Below are positions 45,448 to 58,075 of a stretch of DNA of 64,000 bases, piece by piece; the stretch's first letter is position 1; every line of letters begins with the position of its first letter. A model generated the notes under the pieces. That model saw only the letters and a list, made by a program, of their open reading frames with translations, searched no databases and was not told the DNA's origin. Source of the stretch: Blumeriella jaapii (taxonomy: Eukaryota; Ascomycota; Leotiomycetes; Helotiales; Drepanopezizaceae); contig VWND01000037.1 of assembly GCA_009599575.1 (NCBI GenBank), positions 124,001 to 188,000 on the forward strand, given 5' to 3'. Position numbers and translations under genes: made by a program.

Positions 45448-48160
45448 ATGCCTGGCGAGCTTCTGCCAAAAATGGCTGCTCCCAGCGTCTCCAAGGCGAA
45501 GCAACCACGGGCAAATTCAGACCTGTATCTGATTGTAAGCTGAACATTCGCCTCGAAGAAAGCGGATTCGCTGACAAATTTGCAGTCCGAAGAAGATACA
45601 ATCTACGAGCAAGATATCCTCCGAGACCCTGGAAGTACGAAGCCCTGGCTGGCTTACATCGAATTCAAATTTCAGCATGGCAACATTCAAGAGCAGGCAT
45701 TTGTCCTCGAGCGAGCTTGTCGCCAGCTCCCACGATCTTATAAGCTGTGGAAAATGGTACGAAATTGCTTTCGCCGTCTATGTCCTGGATCGTGCGAAGA
45801 ACCAGCTGACGAGGAACAGTATCTAAATCTCCGGATGAAGCACCTGAAAAAGCTGAATCCCGCCGTCTACAAATCCGAGTACGCGAAAGTCAATGCCCTA
45901 TACGAACGAGCCTTGATCCTTCTCAACAAGATGCCGCGGATATGGGAGATGTACTTGTCGTTTCTGTTACTTCAGCCGATCGTCACGTTGACTCGTCGAA
46001 CGTTCGACCGTGGGCTCCGGGCCCTACCTCTAACCCAACATAATCGCATATGGGCACTGTATCGACCATTCGCAAATTCGGCATCAGGTCAGACTGCAAT
46101 CATTATTTGGAGGCGATACATGCAAATCCACCCGGAGGATGTCGAGGATTTCATTGAGCTACTGGTAGAAATGGGTCACTACACGGAAGCTGTCAAGAAA
46201 TACATGGACATCCTGAACAACCCGAAATTTAGGAGCAAGAATGGGAAGGGTCATTATCAATTGTGGATGGAAATGGTTGACCTTCTCGTGGGACATGCCA
46301 AGACAGTCGAAACAGGAGACGAGGTCGGCATCGACGTGGAGAAGATTATACGCAGCGGAATTGATCGGTTCGCGGACCAGAGGGGTCAATTATGGTCTGC
46401 TCTGGCGACATACTGGATCAAGAGGGGGAGTTTCGAAAGAGCGCGGGACATATTCGAAGAGGGCATCACCACGGTCATGACTGTCCGGGATTTCACCCTT
46501 GTCTTCGATGCATATGTCGAGTTCGAGGAGGCAATCACAGGCCAGCTCATGGAAAATGCTGCGGCTCGGTCAGAAAAGGGAATTTTGGACGAGAACGCCG
46601 ACTTCGACCTAGACATCCGCATGATGCGATTCGAGCAGCTGATGGACCGGCGGCCATTTCTGATCAACGATGTGCTACTGCGGCAAAACCCAAATAATGT
46701 TTCAGAGTGGAATGTTAGGATAGGATTGTGGGGTGATAATAAGCAGGAAGTGGTGCAAGCATACACGGATGCCATTGCCGCGGTGCAACCGAAGAAGGCA
46801 GTGGGTCGGTTTCACGAGTTGTGGGCCAATTACGCCAAATTCTACGAGAAAGGTGGTGACATTCGGACTGCACGAGTCATCATGGAGAAAGCCGTGAGGG
46901 TTCCGTTCAAGTCGGTAGCTGAACTTGCCGATATGTGGATCGAATGGGCGGAAATGGAATTGAGAAACGACAACTTTGAAGAGGCCGTGAAAATCATGGC
47001 CAAAGCTGTTCAAGCGCCCAAACGATCGACCGTTGACTATTTCGACGAAACTCTCTCGCCTCAACAAAGAGTTCACAAGAGTTGGAAGCTGTGGAGTTTC
47101 TACGTAGATCTAGTCGAGAGTGTCAGCACGCTCGAAGAAACGAAGAAGGTCTACGAGAGGATATTCGAGCTTCGCATCGCGACACCACAGACTGTGGTCA
47201 ACTATGCTAACCTTATGGAAGAGAACAAGTACTTTGAGGAGTCCTTCAAGATCTACGAGAGAGGACTGGACTTGTTCAGCTACCCTGTCGCCTTCGAGAT
47301 ATGGAATTTGTACCTGACCAAGGCCGTGGACCGCAAAATTGGCATCGAGCGTCTGAGAGACCTCTTCGAACAAGCCGTGGAAGGCTGCCCACCCAAATTC
47401 GCCAAGGTGTTGTACTTGATGTACGGAAACCTGGAGGAGGATAGAGGTCTTGCGAGACACGCCATGCGGATCTACGAGCGTGCAACCAGGGCAGTTTCAG
47501 ACGAGGACCGCGCCGACATGTTCAACTTTTACATCACCAAGTCAGCCTCGAACTTCGGCTTGCCATCCACACGACCCATTTACGAGCGAGCCATTGCGGC
47601 ACTGCCAGACAAGGATGCCCGCGATATGTGCATGAAATTCGCCGATATGGAGAAACGACTGGGCGAAATCGACCGCGCGAGAGCGATCTACGGCCACGCA
47701 TCCCAGTTCTGCGACCCTCGAACGAGTCCACAGTTCTGGACGAAATGGGAGTCTTTCGAAGTCCAGCACGGGAACGAAGACACCTTCAAGGAGATGTTGC
47801 GGATCAAGCGAAGCGTGCAGGCGCAGGTATGTTACCGGACCCCTCACCCTCTCCTGGTAGATTCCAGGATCGTTGCAAACGTTCGAAGAAGCGCTTACTA
47901 ATTCTGTCTCACAGTACAACACCGACGTCAACTTCATTGCCTCGCAGGCTCTGGCTCGTAGCCAAGCACCGCCGGAAGACGCGACCGACGAGGAGCGTGC
48001 CGACGCCATGGCTGCTCTGGAGCGCGAAGCCAGAGCCCCCGTCGGTTTCGTCGCCGCGAGCACCGGTCCGCAGGTGGGCAACATCGCGAACGACGATGCT
48101 CCTCCGATTGTAGCCGCTAATCCGGACGCTATCGATGTGGATGGAATGGACGACGACTGA
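45448..48160 (+). CDS. SYF1: Pre-mRNA splicing factor Syf1 (HAT-repeat protein)
   Basis: Exons 45448-45534, 45586-47826 and 47915-48160 join in phase 0 to 857 residues, almost the size of yeast Syf1 (859). Nearly the whole protein is HAT (half-a-TPR) repeats, for example DPGSTKPWLAYIEFKF, NKMPRIWEMYLSFLL, ADMWIEWAEMELRNDNFEEA and RIYERATRAVSDEDRADMFNFYI. The C terminus is less structured and acidic, ending DAIDVDGMDDD. Syf1 is a scaffold of the NineTeen complex (Prp19-associated) and interacts with Clf1 and Cef1 in the activated spliceosome. The second Met at 45472 is an alternative start eight residues in. The last intron (88 nt) is open in frame at its start and could be misread as coding. 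Confidence 0.95.
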
Positions 48161-49208
48161 GCTAATCTCTCACGTACCCAGCATGTAACTGCGGCACGCG
48201 GGTCTACGGATGATGACAGCTTATCTCTTGATGCGATGAGAGCGTGTGGCAGAGGGAGGGGGGAACGTACTGGTACACCTGGAGTGCCGCCCATGGGAGG
48301 ATTGACGGGCTCGATGGCACGCATAGGTAGATGTTGGAGTTCGGGACGACATGTTGGGATGCAGGCTGGATGCAGCCTTGTACACATGACGGTGTTCGAG
48401 GCGTGCTTTAGCTTCACGAAACGACAGCGGACTGACAAGGGAGGGAGGGCATGGACGAGTGAGCTCGATCCGTGTATGTATTGATATGTAGGCATGAAGG
48501 TGCGGTGGGAGATGATGCAAATTTGGGAAGAGGTCAAGACGCCACAACAAGCCACACCACTCGCACACACCTAACTCGCTTAGCGACGAAAAACAATAAA
48601 CAATGCCAAGACCACTTGGCCCACTTCCACTCCCCGAACCAAAAAAACCAACCCCCTTTCCCCCAACCAAAACCCAGAGCAAAGCCCAAAAAAATCCCCT
48701 CAAAGATAAACCTTCAGAGCCCCAAAAAATAGGACAAAATAGCAAAACAAACTCCCACCGAAGTGGGAGAAGAAAAGCCTCTGAAATGGGTTTTCGTTTT
48801 GATCCGGATCGGTGTTTTTGTCGCTTCGCCCAAAATTCCCCGTTGTTGTTGATCCCTCGCACCAGTTTGACCTGACAGATTGCAACCACTATGCCATCTG
48901 CGCCTTCTGGATTGAATGCAGGAGGTGGTGTTGGGCTATGTAAGGGTGCTATGATTTGTTTGGGGACGAAAAAAAAAAAAGGGGGGGGGGGGGGGGGAAG
49001 GAACAATTTAAATTCCGTCTCATGTGTGTCTGTCTACCAATTCTCCGCAAGACAGCTTTTGGTCTGATAACCAACAGATCTTTAGTTCTGGTTTAGGATA
49101 CCTGGTCAAAGTTTTATTTTTTCCCCTTTTTCAACCACAGTTCGTTGCCTCTGGTCTTATAACCAACCCACCATATCTCCGCCCACCATGCCTTCCTCCC
49201 TACCATGC
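48161..49208. other. Intergenic, convergent ends, with A/G homopolymer
   Basis: About 1.05 kb between convergent genes. A long minus-strand frame runs here and into SYF1 but is an antisense shadow. A-rich/CCA-rich stretch near 48590-48740. No gene seen. Confidence 0.5.
48969..48997. repeat. Poly-A then poly-G homopolymer
   Basis: Twelve A followed by seventeen G. The length is likely unreliable. Such G runs can form quadruplexes, but there is no sign of function here. Confidence 0.9.
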
Positions 49209-49900
49209 TCACTTCTCAGCCTTCTTAACCTTCTCGTTCTTCCCACCCTTGTCGACCTTCCCAGGCGTATCAAGCTTCTCATCTTTCCCGCCCTTCTCCT
49301 CGCTGCCCTTCTCGCCCCTCGAGTCCGCGCTCCCCCGTCGACTACTCGCCATCTTCGCCCACCCCTTCTCCACCAGCGTCGCGTGGAACCTGGCGTCCCT
49401 CTCCGTGTTCTTCTCAACGTGGCCGTCCCGGCTGCCCTGCGTCGCGTAGATGCTGCCTTTCCGCTTCTGGAACTGCGAGGGCGGCGTCTTCGAGGCGTCT
49501 GTTTCCCGTCCGTCAACGCTGCGCCTGCTCTCGACTCGCCCGGGAGCACGAGAAACGAAGGAGGAGGGGGAAAAGGAAAACGCACCCCACTCGTCTTCTT
49601 CCTCCTTCCGCGGCGCCGTCGCCTTGCGGCCGCTGAGCGGGTCCCCCGTCACCACCTGCTTGATGAAAGGATCGTCCCTGGGCATGGCTTCGATGAGAGG
49701 CGTGATGGGGTACTCGGTGGGCGGGCGGCCGGCGGCGAGGCGCTCGCTGGCTGAGAGGCGGGGTAGGAGGCGGTCTGTGTTTTCAGGGTGTGAGTTGTTC
49801 GTGAAATGTTGCTTTTGGTGATTTGGGTGGAAGAAGAAAAGGGGGGAGGGGAGAAGGGAGAGGGGAGAGAGGTACCTTTTGGCGAGAGTGGTGGCGCCAT
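49209..49900 (-). CDS. Conserved-looking small basic protein of unknown function
   Basis: Exons 49900-49876 and 49774-49209 on the minus strand, joined across a 101-nt intron (GTACCT..CACAG), give 196 residues. After MAPPLSPK-DRLLPRLSASERLAAGRPPTEYPITPLIEAMPRDDPFIKQVVTGDPLSGRKA comes a disordered charged stretch, then KRKGSIYATQGSRDGHVEKNTERDARFHATLVEKGWAKM, which I recall as a motif of an uncharacterised Pezizomycotina family. The tail is Lys/Glu/Gly-rich. No signal peptide or membrane segment. Function unknown. Confidence 0.75.
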
Positions 49901-50710
49901 GATTTGAAGCTCTTCTGGGATTGAGCAGGTAGGTAGGTGGTGGTTACGTGGATTGAGCTGCGTTGGGGGTTGGTGGATGCTTGTGAGATGTCGATGTACC
50001 TAGCGCTGGAGGTGCTTGATGCTGTGAGATAGGTTGTTTGCGGGTGACATTTAGTACTGTAGGTAGGCGTGACGTCGGAAAGAGCGGAGACGAGAGGAGG
50101 AAAACAAGTGAGTTGAGATGATTGACACAGGATTGATAACAGAGGCTATGTACTTATTCAGACTTGCTACTCAAGTAGGTACTTATTTGGTCGGCGGATC
50201 GACGTGGAAAGAACGACTTACAGCATGAATGGTGGGCGGGCGAATTGAGGTCAACAGAGGAGCAGCCCCTCTCGAGAACTTGTGTAGATATTTCGAGGGT
50301 CGTTCAATCGAGATGCAGCCCGGTCGATTGGACGGATCGTGTAATAGATAACTCTGCGTGAGTCTGAATATCTAGCCACTGTTTCTAGACGATAAGGCAG
50401 CGAAGGGGTCCCAGTCTCGGCTATGACTACATTCACAACAGTTCATACCGAGGGACACAGTCAAGATAGTGTTGAGCTATATACTGTGAATACTAGCGCA
50501 AACCCGTAGAAAAGTAGGCAATATATACAAGATTATGTTCATGTCTATCAGACGCCAGACTTCGACTCGTTCTGCCATTCCTCCACGAAGAACGCTCAGT
50601 CGAGGACCCAAATCAAACCGCTAGGTGACCCAAGAAACGCTGCGCTAATTCAAAAAACACTTGGGCTCCTAGTCTCTCCGCCCCGTACTGCCCTCCGTTC
50701 ATCTTCTTCG
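49901..50710. other. Intergenic, no gene seen
   Basis: About 810 nt between two minus-strand genes. Contains a TACTGTAGGTAGG word near 50055 and TACTTATT/ACTTATTTGG duplicates near 50151-50190. Nothing recognised. Confidence 0.45.
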
Positions 50711-53261
50711 TTAATCCTCCCAGCTGAATCTCTTGTCAGGAAGTTGCGGCACATGCACTAAGTCTTCTCCATCTAACCTCCTCCTGCTGCCCCACTGATC
50801 GAACACCGACTCTCCCCTGCTCAAACCCCCTGCTTCCCCTACAGGTCTCGAAGTTCCCGGGCTGGAGCCATTCCAAGAAGACATTTTATCGATACCCCGA
50901 CCACCAGACCCCGACTCAGAGGGGCTGCTCGCTAATGGGGACACGATATGAGGTGAATTCGCATCGGAAAGACCTGCCGAAGCAAATGTTGGTTCTTCGG
51001 CAGTATAACGGCTCCCGAACGAGCTCCTTCGATTCGTTGAAGTAGGCGACGGTTCACCCCCTTGAGGCGGGATGATGGAGAGGCCATCGCGTCCAACCGC
51101 GCCCGGGATAACGTTAGGAAGATGCACGTTGTTGGGCAGTCGGCCAGCGTATACCACGTTGGCGGGGTTTATATGTTGATAAACAGGCGGAGGTATTGCC
51201 GGCAGATCAGGTCCGGCACTATCTGGCAGACGCTGGGTCGCTGCATCAGGTGTATGATAATAGCCTAGCTGCGACATGTCTGCTTCGCTCTTCTCCACGG
51301 GGTACGGGCCCGGGCTCGAACCTTCCGCTTCTGCGATCGCCCCTTGTTGACGTTCTATCTTTCTCCTGGCGCGCTCGTAGGCGGACAGGTCCAAGGAGTC
51401 CTGCGTTGAGACCCCGTATTCGGTGCTTCCATCAAGGGAATGCCTAAGCGCGGTATCGCTGTCGAGTTCTACGGGTCCCAGGGGAGCGGGCAACTCGAAA
51501 ACCTCGTGGGTAGCGTCGGCAGCAACTTCGGTTGCGTAAAGGGAGCTTCCGCTGGCTTCGTGGACATTGGCGGTTTGGGGGACGGTTCTGCGCCGGATGA
51601 CTCTGTCCATGACAGAACGGCGGTCTGGAGCAGCTGATGAAAGAGGCTTTTCAAATTCTTTATCTGGTGCATTTTGGCGTTTGCGTCTACAAATGAAGAA
51701 GATGGCTGAGGCTAAAACACCAGCTAGGACGCCAACAACGATGCCTGCTATTGCTCCCGTAGATAGCGAATCACTACGTCCTTTTGGATTGCCAGTAAAC
51801 GCGCTATGATCGGGTGGTAGTATGTCAACGATGCTCTGGTTGTTCACTGAATCAGTTGGATGAATCGCTTGGTGCACTGAAAAGGTGTTTCGTTCGTAAT
51901 CCGTGATTAGGTATGCTTCTTGTAGAAAGACTCGTCCGATAGTAAATTGGGCATCGTTCGCAGCTTGACGCAAAGGGAAGTAGTATTTGGTGGCGTCAGC
52001 ATCTCCAAAACTAGTATTAGGTATGGCGGGATAAGTGAGTCGTAAATCAAAAGCCGCGTATGGAAGAGTAATGGTGACAGTGGATGGTGTCGATGAGACG
52101 TCGGCTAGAGTGAAATCAAAGGAAAGTTGGGAGGTCACGAGAGTATCACGCCGAGACGCATTGCCATCGAATGTGTAGAGATTGAGAGAATTGTTGTAGG
52201 TCAAGCCTAAGGTCTGAGCGAACCGCTGGCACACTGTTGGCGGGAGCCACAGGTACGGAGTGGAGCTGTCGATGATGGCTGATACCTGGTCGGCAGTGCT
52301 TAACAGCTGGACAGGCGTAGTCCACTCATTAGAAGTTCCGGAAGAAGAGACACTTATATCGTTGAGATACGTCAGAAGCTGTTTTCCAGCGTTCAAGTTG
52401 AAAGTCACGTTATGCTCGACAAAGCGGTTCGTGTCGTATCCGCCCAATGTTAGGGAGTTGACGGTCCCTTTTTGCTCTGCTTCTGTTAACAGTGTGTTCT
52501 GTTTCAAAATAGACTGAAGGCCTTACGATACTTCGCCCCAGCAGTATAACCCCAGCTATGGCTAGGAATTACACCCGTTTCCTCGACCAAAGCACTGACA
52601 GTGCTTAATGGTGTAGTTTTGTTGAACCCTCCCGGAACAACGCCGAGTCCGAGGAGACCCAACATATACGACGTCGCAGTGATCTGTCCGGTGCCATTGA
52701 AGGCACCAATGATAGCAGATGGGATTGTGACCCCCGTGCCCCCAAAAGTCAGACTGTCGAGACCATACTGGCCGTAACCATCGTTACCCAGATGCTGATC
52801 GGCACCTAGCACATATAGGCCAAGCTCACGCCAGGTCGAGGAGGCCGATGGTTCAAAGGTACCACCTCTGAGAAACGAGCATTGGGTATCTGGGACAGAA
52901 AATCAGTATGATGCTTTTACACATCCAGATGCACGTCAAAATTCAGCAACGTGTATGGGCAACGAGAGGCCAGCACCAGACAATGGTGAGTATGGCAGTA
53001 CTTGGTAGAATAGCACAACACTAACTTACCGGAAGGGGAACATCCGCCGGCCCCCACCACCCACGTCTCGGAGCTCACGGTGCTCACCATCACATCCACC
53101 CATTGCGGAGGGGTCCCCACGCGGATCGACACCGTACTCCACTCGCCATCGCTGCCGTACCAGTTGGGGCTCGGAGGCACGCTCAAGGCCGACACGGCGC
53201 CCTCGGCGCATGGTGCCAGCAATGCGACCGCGCCCAGTACGCGCAGCCACGCCGAATCCAT
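50711..53261 (-). CDS. Membrane-anchored aspartic-protease-like protein lacking the first catalytic Asp
   Basis: Exons 53261-53030, 52889-52527 and 52482-50711 give 788 residues. Residues 1-22 are a signal peptide. An A1-type fold follows: WSTVSIRVGTPPQWVDVMVSTVSSETWVV, where the site usually reading DTGS has STVS, and later QVSAIIDSSTPYLWLP, where the second DTG/DSG is DSS. FGDADATKYYFPLR and FTIGRVFLQEAYLITDYERNTFSV are typical late A1 motifs. A single membrane span (GAIAGIVVGVLAGVLASAIFFI, about residues 434-456) with a basic stop (CRRKR) precedes a 330-residue cytosolic, Ser/Pro-rich tail. Probably a cell-surface receptor or binding protein rather than a protease. The 44-nt intron 52483-52526 is short; choosing its acceptor is inference from frame. 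Confidence 0.82.
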
Positions 53262-55924
53262 GCCCGGTCACGAGGTTGATCGCATTGAGAGAGTCTGCTG
53301 CAAACGAAAGTCGTGTCGGAGATTGAGTCGAGCCGTTTCGAGAGGTGGCGTGGCGTGGTCGAGAGAGCTGCTGGCCGAAGTCTCGAGAGGTCGAGCGAGA
53401 AGCGAGAGACGAGAGTCGAGAAACGAAAGTTGAGAGGAAAACGGGAAGAAGTTTGATTTGGGAGGAACGGCGACGGCGGACACGAGGTCCGAACGGAGCG
53501 GGGCGGGGCTCGAGGAGCGGCACCCGGAACCCCAGACGGACCGAGAAAAGCGAGGAGGGACGGGGCGGAGATCTAGCGGAGATCTTGGCGGAAATATTGG
53601 CGGAGACCTTGTCGGAGACCTTGGCGCGGACGACGACTTCGGCTAAGCTAGGCGAAGTACACAATACATAGTACTTTTTCAAGTACACAGCACTGTACAG
53701 TACATACATACTACAGACTGTACTGTACAGTGTCGGTTTCTATCCGAGTTTCCATGTGAAAACATTAGGCCCTGCCGAAGCAAAGCACGACTTCGTCATA
53801 GGGAGCAGAAATTGTGGCAAATGTGGGCATTGTCCGGGCCTGCGCCCACCACCTGCGTCGTACTTCGTCTCCGGCCGCGGTGGCTGGGTTGGCTGGGCTT
53901 TAACCTTGTAGCCGAGCGAGGCACACGGCGGATTGCAAATTGACAATGGAAGCTGCCCTAGGTACTGTACAGTACTGGAGGACTTTGGCTGTTGACGTAG
54001 CGGCCGACCAGCATACTGTGTATCGCTCACTACTCCTTGGGAGCGGAACCCAACGACGATTCGGGCAGGAGAGCCAAAGCCACGACGGTTTTCACTATTT
54101 CGTTGCTTTGCTTCCACGCTTCCCCAGCCTCGACGACTGACTGAGCACACCGTGATTCTCGAGGCCAAGCCAAGCCAAATCCAAGCCAGTCCAAGCACTG
54201 CGTCACACGCCATCTACAGTACAGTTCCGTACATACTTCTTAGTAGTAGTAATAGTAATACTACTGTACTGTTCTGTACTGTACAGTACTGCTACTTATG
54301 TAGCTAGCGTTATCGCCAAGCTGCTAGCCTTTCTCGTCCGCGTCAGGTTTCAGGATACGGGGTCGCTCTCAGCTCCAGACACGTGCTGACCCAAGCGAGG
54401 AAAGTAAGCGGTCGACGACTCTATACGAAGTGCCGTGGGACAGTACAGTACTGTACTGTACATTACTGTACCATAGTACCATAGTACAGTAGTGTACAGT
54501 GCTGTACTGTACTGTACTGTAGGTGCCGATTGCGTCGGTCTGTGTTATCTTCGGGTCGGTACTGATAGAATCCAAGGTCTCTACTATGTAGATGTCGGCT
54601 GTAATGGCCGAGAGATATACTGTGCATCTTATAGAGAATGCTGGACTAGCGCCATGGCGCCAATGTAGCTACGGCGTACGCATGTACTGTACAGTACTGT
54701 ACAGCCCACAGGAGTACTTACGATGTACACAGTACTGTACTGTACAGTACAGGTACGATGATACTGTCCTATAGTAAAGTACAGTACAGTCTGTACATAC
54801 ATACTGTACATTACAGTATCACACGATCCACAGTACGTATTTCGTTCAGCCGCTACGGAAACCACCATGTCCCAACAAGTACCGACCTATGTCATACCGG
54901 TACTTGGTCGTCGTCGAGTTACGCTGGCATCCCATCGCATCGGTCGGAACTTGCCAGGAGAGAAGAATCTGAGTTTGTCGAGCCTGGGGTGTGATTGGTC
55001 CCTTGACGCCATTCGTGATGCTCATCGCCTTGTTTCTCGTCCCTTTCATTTCAACGACACAACACCATCACCAGCGTCCTCAGTGCGAGTGTTTTCCCCG
55101 TCTCGCCCGCTCGGCTCTCCTCCTGGAATGATTCGTGAGGTACGACCGACGCCGTCCGAAGCGGTGCGCTTTCTGCCGACACCTCTCCTGCGTGCCCGCT
55201 TCCGACGTGTTTACCTTTTACCGAGACACGCTCCGTCAAGACAGTTCCTGCTTAGCGTGCCGAGAGGGGGCACCGCCATGCACCACACCGACTGCAGTGT
55301 GGAGCAAGACTCCTCCTATACAGTTCAGTTAGCACATCCACAGTATAGAAGTACACAGCAAGGCCGTTGTCGATCATCGAATCGACCTATCATGCACGCC
55401 ATGTCGCCGCTGGCAGACTGGGATCGGCTGGCGGGGCTTCGCACTGGCCTGCCACCGGTCCGCCGTCGATAGACGTTCGAGAAGAAACCCAGTGCTACTT
55501 ACAGTACACAGTACAGCACTGCACTATGACTGTCCACATAGTACTCTGCTGCTGCTGCACTCTGCACTTCGAGAAGTATATTCGAGGACGCGTCCCTTGG
55601 CGACGCCCGAGATCAGGGGGCGCACGCGAAATATAATGGATTCCACCTCCACCGCACTCGCCCATCTGCCTGTCTCGCTCGATTCTTCATCGCTCCAGCA
55701 AGGCAGCGAGGTGCTGTCCACGCCCTTCCCGTGCTCTCGTGGTCCTTCTGCGGACGGACGCACTTCCGGTCCTTTTCCCGGTCCTCGCCGGTGGTCCATA
55801 GGTGCCATGTTGACTGGCTGGATGCGTACTGACAGGAGAACCAACAAGCCGACTCTCATCACAAGCACTCGTTTGCCGATACTCTCGTGGGAAGTTAAAA
55901 TCCGACAATGCGTGAGGAGAAGCA
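53262..55924. other. Gene-free stretch rich in GTACTGTACAGTAC palindromes
   Basis: About 2.66 kb between a minus-strand and a plus-strand gene, so it holds both promoters. The first 400 nt are GA/CG-rich with repeated CGAGA and GGCGGAGA words. The centre is packed with palindromic GTAC words. Open frames are short and shift across the repeats; none is convincing. Confidence 0.6.
53655..54835. repeat. Dense array of GTACTGTACAGTAC-type palindromic words
   Basis: The 14-mer GTACTGTACAGTAC equals its own reverse complement. It and close forms (TACTGTACAGTA, GTACAGTACTGTAC, CTGTACTGTACTGT) recur at about 53655-53735, 53958-53976, 54211-54300, 54440-54525, 54680-54700, 54728-54752 and 54775-54835, with singles near 55500-55515. 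Spacing is irregular and flanks differ, so it is not a simple tandem repeat or a CRISPR array. Confidence 0.85.
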
Positions 55925-58075
55925 ATGCTCTCCTTAAGTAAAATCTTATTACCACAGGCTACCCTCCTGCTTCTGGGAGCCTGGGTCGACGCCAGTACGT
56001 GCACGCAATCTCAAATACATGGTAGCTTTTTCACAAGAGGACGCGCTGACAAGGACAGCTTCGCCCGCGGCTTGGCCTGGCTATCGGAACTCGTCGTGGA
56101 TTTCGCAGAAAAGCGACATCTCAACGTCGAGTGCATCTTCAACACCTACTCCACCGCCCGCGACTGATGGCGACGGCACCAGGATGAATGTCATAGATTT
56201 GAGCGCCCTCGTGGGCCCCGGCTATGGCGCGAGCTCTTCGCCCTCTCTGGTCTCCCCCACTGCCACCACCACCACCACGTCCAGCTGGGCGAGGAATTTT
56301 ACAACTCCATACCCAACGAATGGCTCATCCACGAGAACGCATCCTCACTCGTCCACTCATGGGGCGTGGTCCATGCAACCAGACGGCTATAATGCGTTCA
56401 CGGTCGATGCCATTGAGCCTTGCATCACTCCAGATCCGGGGCAGCCGGTGATCTACTTCTCGATCGTCCCCAACACGACCACCGTGACCATCACGGTCAA
56501 GAACGGGTCCACGCCATTTATGACCTCTCCACTCCCCGAATTCACGCCTCCGGTTTACTGCCAACTGTTGGACAACAAGACGCCTGAATTGACAGAAGCA
56601 GACCCGAGTCTGCCACTTGATGCCCTGGGCCCGTTACCACTTGCTGGAGGGCCGCCACCGATCACGGTCATCACGACGGCCAAAAACCCCGCTACTGTCA
56701 TCACGACCGACAACCCCCCGGTGTTTGGAGGGGGAGGCAGAGAAACACAGAAGCAAACCGTCGACCCGAACACCTTTACGGACACGCCCAACCCCCCCGG
56801 GCCCCCCATTTTCCCTCATCCTGTGCCTCTTCCGGTGCCTCCGACAGCTCCACCCACTCCTATTGCGACCAGTGGGGGTGGGATTTGGTCGAATCCAATC
56901 ACCCAAGTGGTTGGTGGGGTCACAGTTGTGGTGTCGCCCACCCAGGCCGTCATTGGAAACCAGATCGTCCCTATCGGACCCGTCGGGAGCCCGCCAATCA
57001 CCGTCACAGAAGGGGGACAGGTGTTTACCGTCGGTCCTGATCGAGTAGAAGGACCTTCGATCACGATTTACGTCCCTAAGGGTACAGATGGCTCTCAACA
57101 AGATATCCCGCCGCAACCGGATGTCCCGCCGCAACCAGATGTCCCTCCGCCACCAGAACCCAACCGCCTTTGAAGCCAACTACAGTGCAAGGAGTCCCGA
57201 TCCAACTCGGGCCAACTGCCGTAGTCATCGGATCGACGACGGTTCCTATCTACTCCGGAGCCCCGCCCAATGTTGTTGTGGTGGGATCGCAAACGATTTC
57301 CGTGGGGCCAAACGGGGTTGTGTTTGGTGGAGGGATAACGATCACGCCTCCGCCTCCAATCCCTACTAACGTTGTGGTCGTCGGGGGAGAAGGGTTCCTG
57401 GCAATTGGCGACAGGCTGGCTGTGATTGGGGATAAGACATATCAATATGGCCCCGGCATCGCACCTCAGACCGTCGTCTTCAATGGAGAGCCCATTGTTA
57501 TCCGGCCTGACGGAATTGAGATTGACGGCAAGACGCTTGGAGGACCCTCACATCCGAATGGAACGCAGTACGGAGTTGCAGGTGGGGTAACGATTACCCA
57601 AATTGGATCCAACCTGGCTGTCATAGACGGCGTGAAACTCGCAATCGGACCCGGCGCAACCCCCTTAACTACCGTGATCAACAACCAGACTGTCACGGCC
57701 GGACCCAACGGCATCAGCGTGGACGGACACCCTTTCCAGATCCCATTGAACCCCTCCAACGACGCCGTCACTTCAGGCGGCATCACTCACACGCCGGTCG
57801 GGGGCCACATCGTCGTCGTTGGTGGCAAGACATACCCCTATGGCATGGGAGTGCCGCCCAGCATTGTAACCTACAACGGCAAGGTCATCAGCATTGGGCC
57901 TGATGGTATCGAGTTTGTAACGACGACGGTCGTGAATGCGACGTCTACTTGGACCAGGTCCGCACCAACGGCCTCGAAAACCGGCAAGCATAAGAAAAAC
58001 GCTGCTGGGAAGCTCAAAGCACGATATTGGGGGGTGGGCTTACCCATAAGTTTCTTATTGTTCTGGATTGGTTGA
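55925..58075 (+). CDS. GPI-type cell-surface glycoprotein with Gly/Val/Thr repeats
   Basis: Exons 55925-55994, 56059-57081 and 57186-58075 give 660 residues. Residues 1-23 (MLSLSKILLPQATLLLLGAWVDA) are a signal peptide. The N-terminal third is Ser/Thr/Pro-rich with NFT, NTT, NGS and NKT glycosylation sites. From about residue 290 to 610 a degenerate unit recurs: GG(V)T(V/I)..(G)..(A/L)VIG...(Y)GPG..P.TVV.NG..I...PDGI.(I/V)DG. Two further copies are TYQYGPGIAPQTVVFNGEPI and TYPYGMGVPPSIVTYNGKVI. The C terminus has a basic stretch and a hydrophobic end (WGVGLPISFLLFWIG), fitting a GPI signal. Intron 57082-57185 resolves what otherwise looks like a frameshift at 57173. Probably a cell-wall adhesin-like protein. 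Confidence 0.78.

Noticed and set aside
47542..48570. 342-codon minus-strand open frame over the 3' end of SYF1
   Set aside because: Antisense shadow of a strongly supported gene; no motif, and composition follows the complementary codons.
53655..54835. CRISPR or simple tandem array
   Set aside because: Words are palindromic, variable in length and irregularly spaced with no uniform spacers; host is a eukaryote.
57082..57185. True frameshift in the GPI protein gene
   Set aside because: A GT..AG intron (GTACAG..CTACAG) of 104 nt restores the frame exactly, so splicing is simpler.
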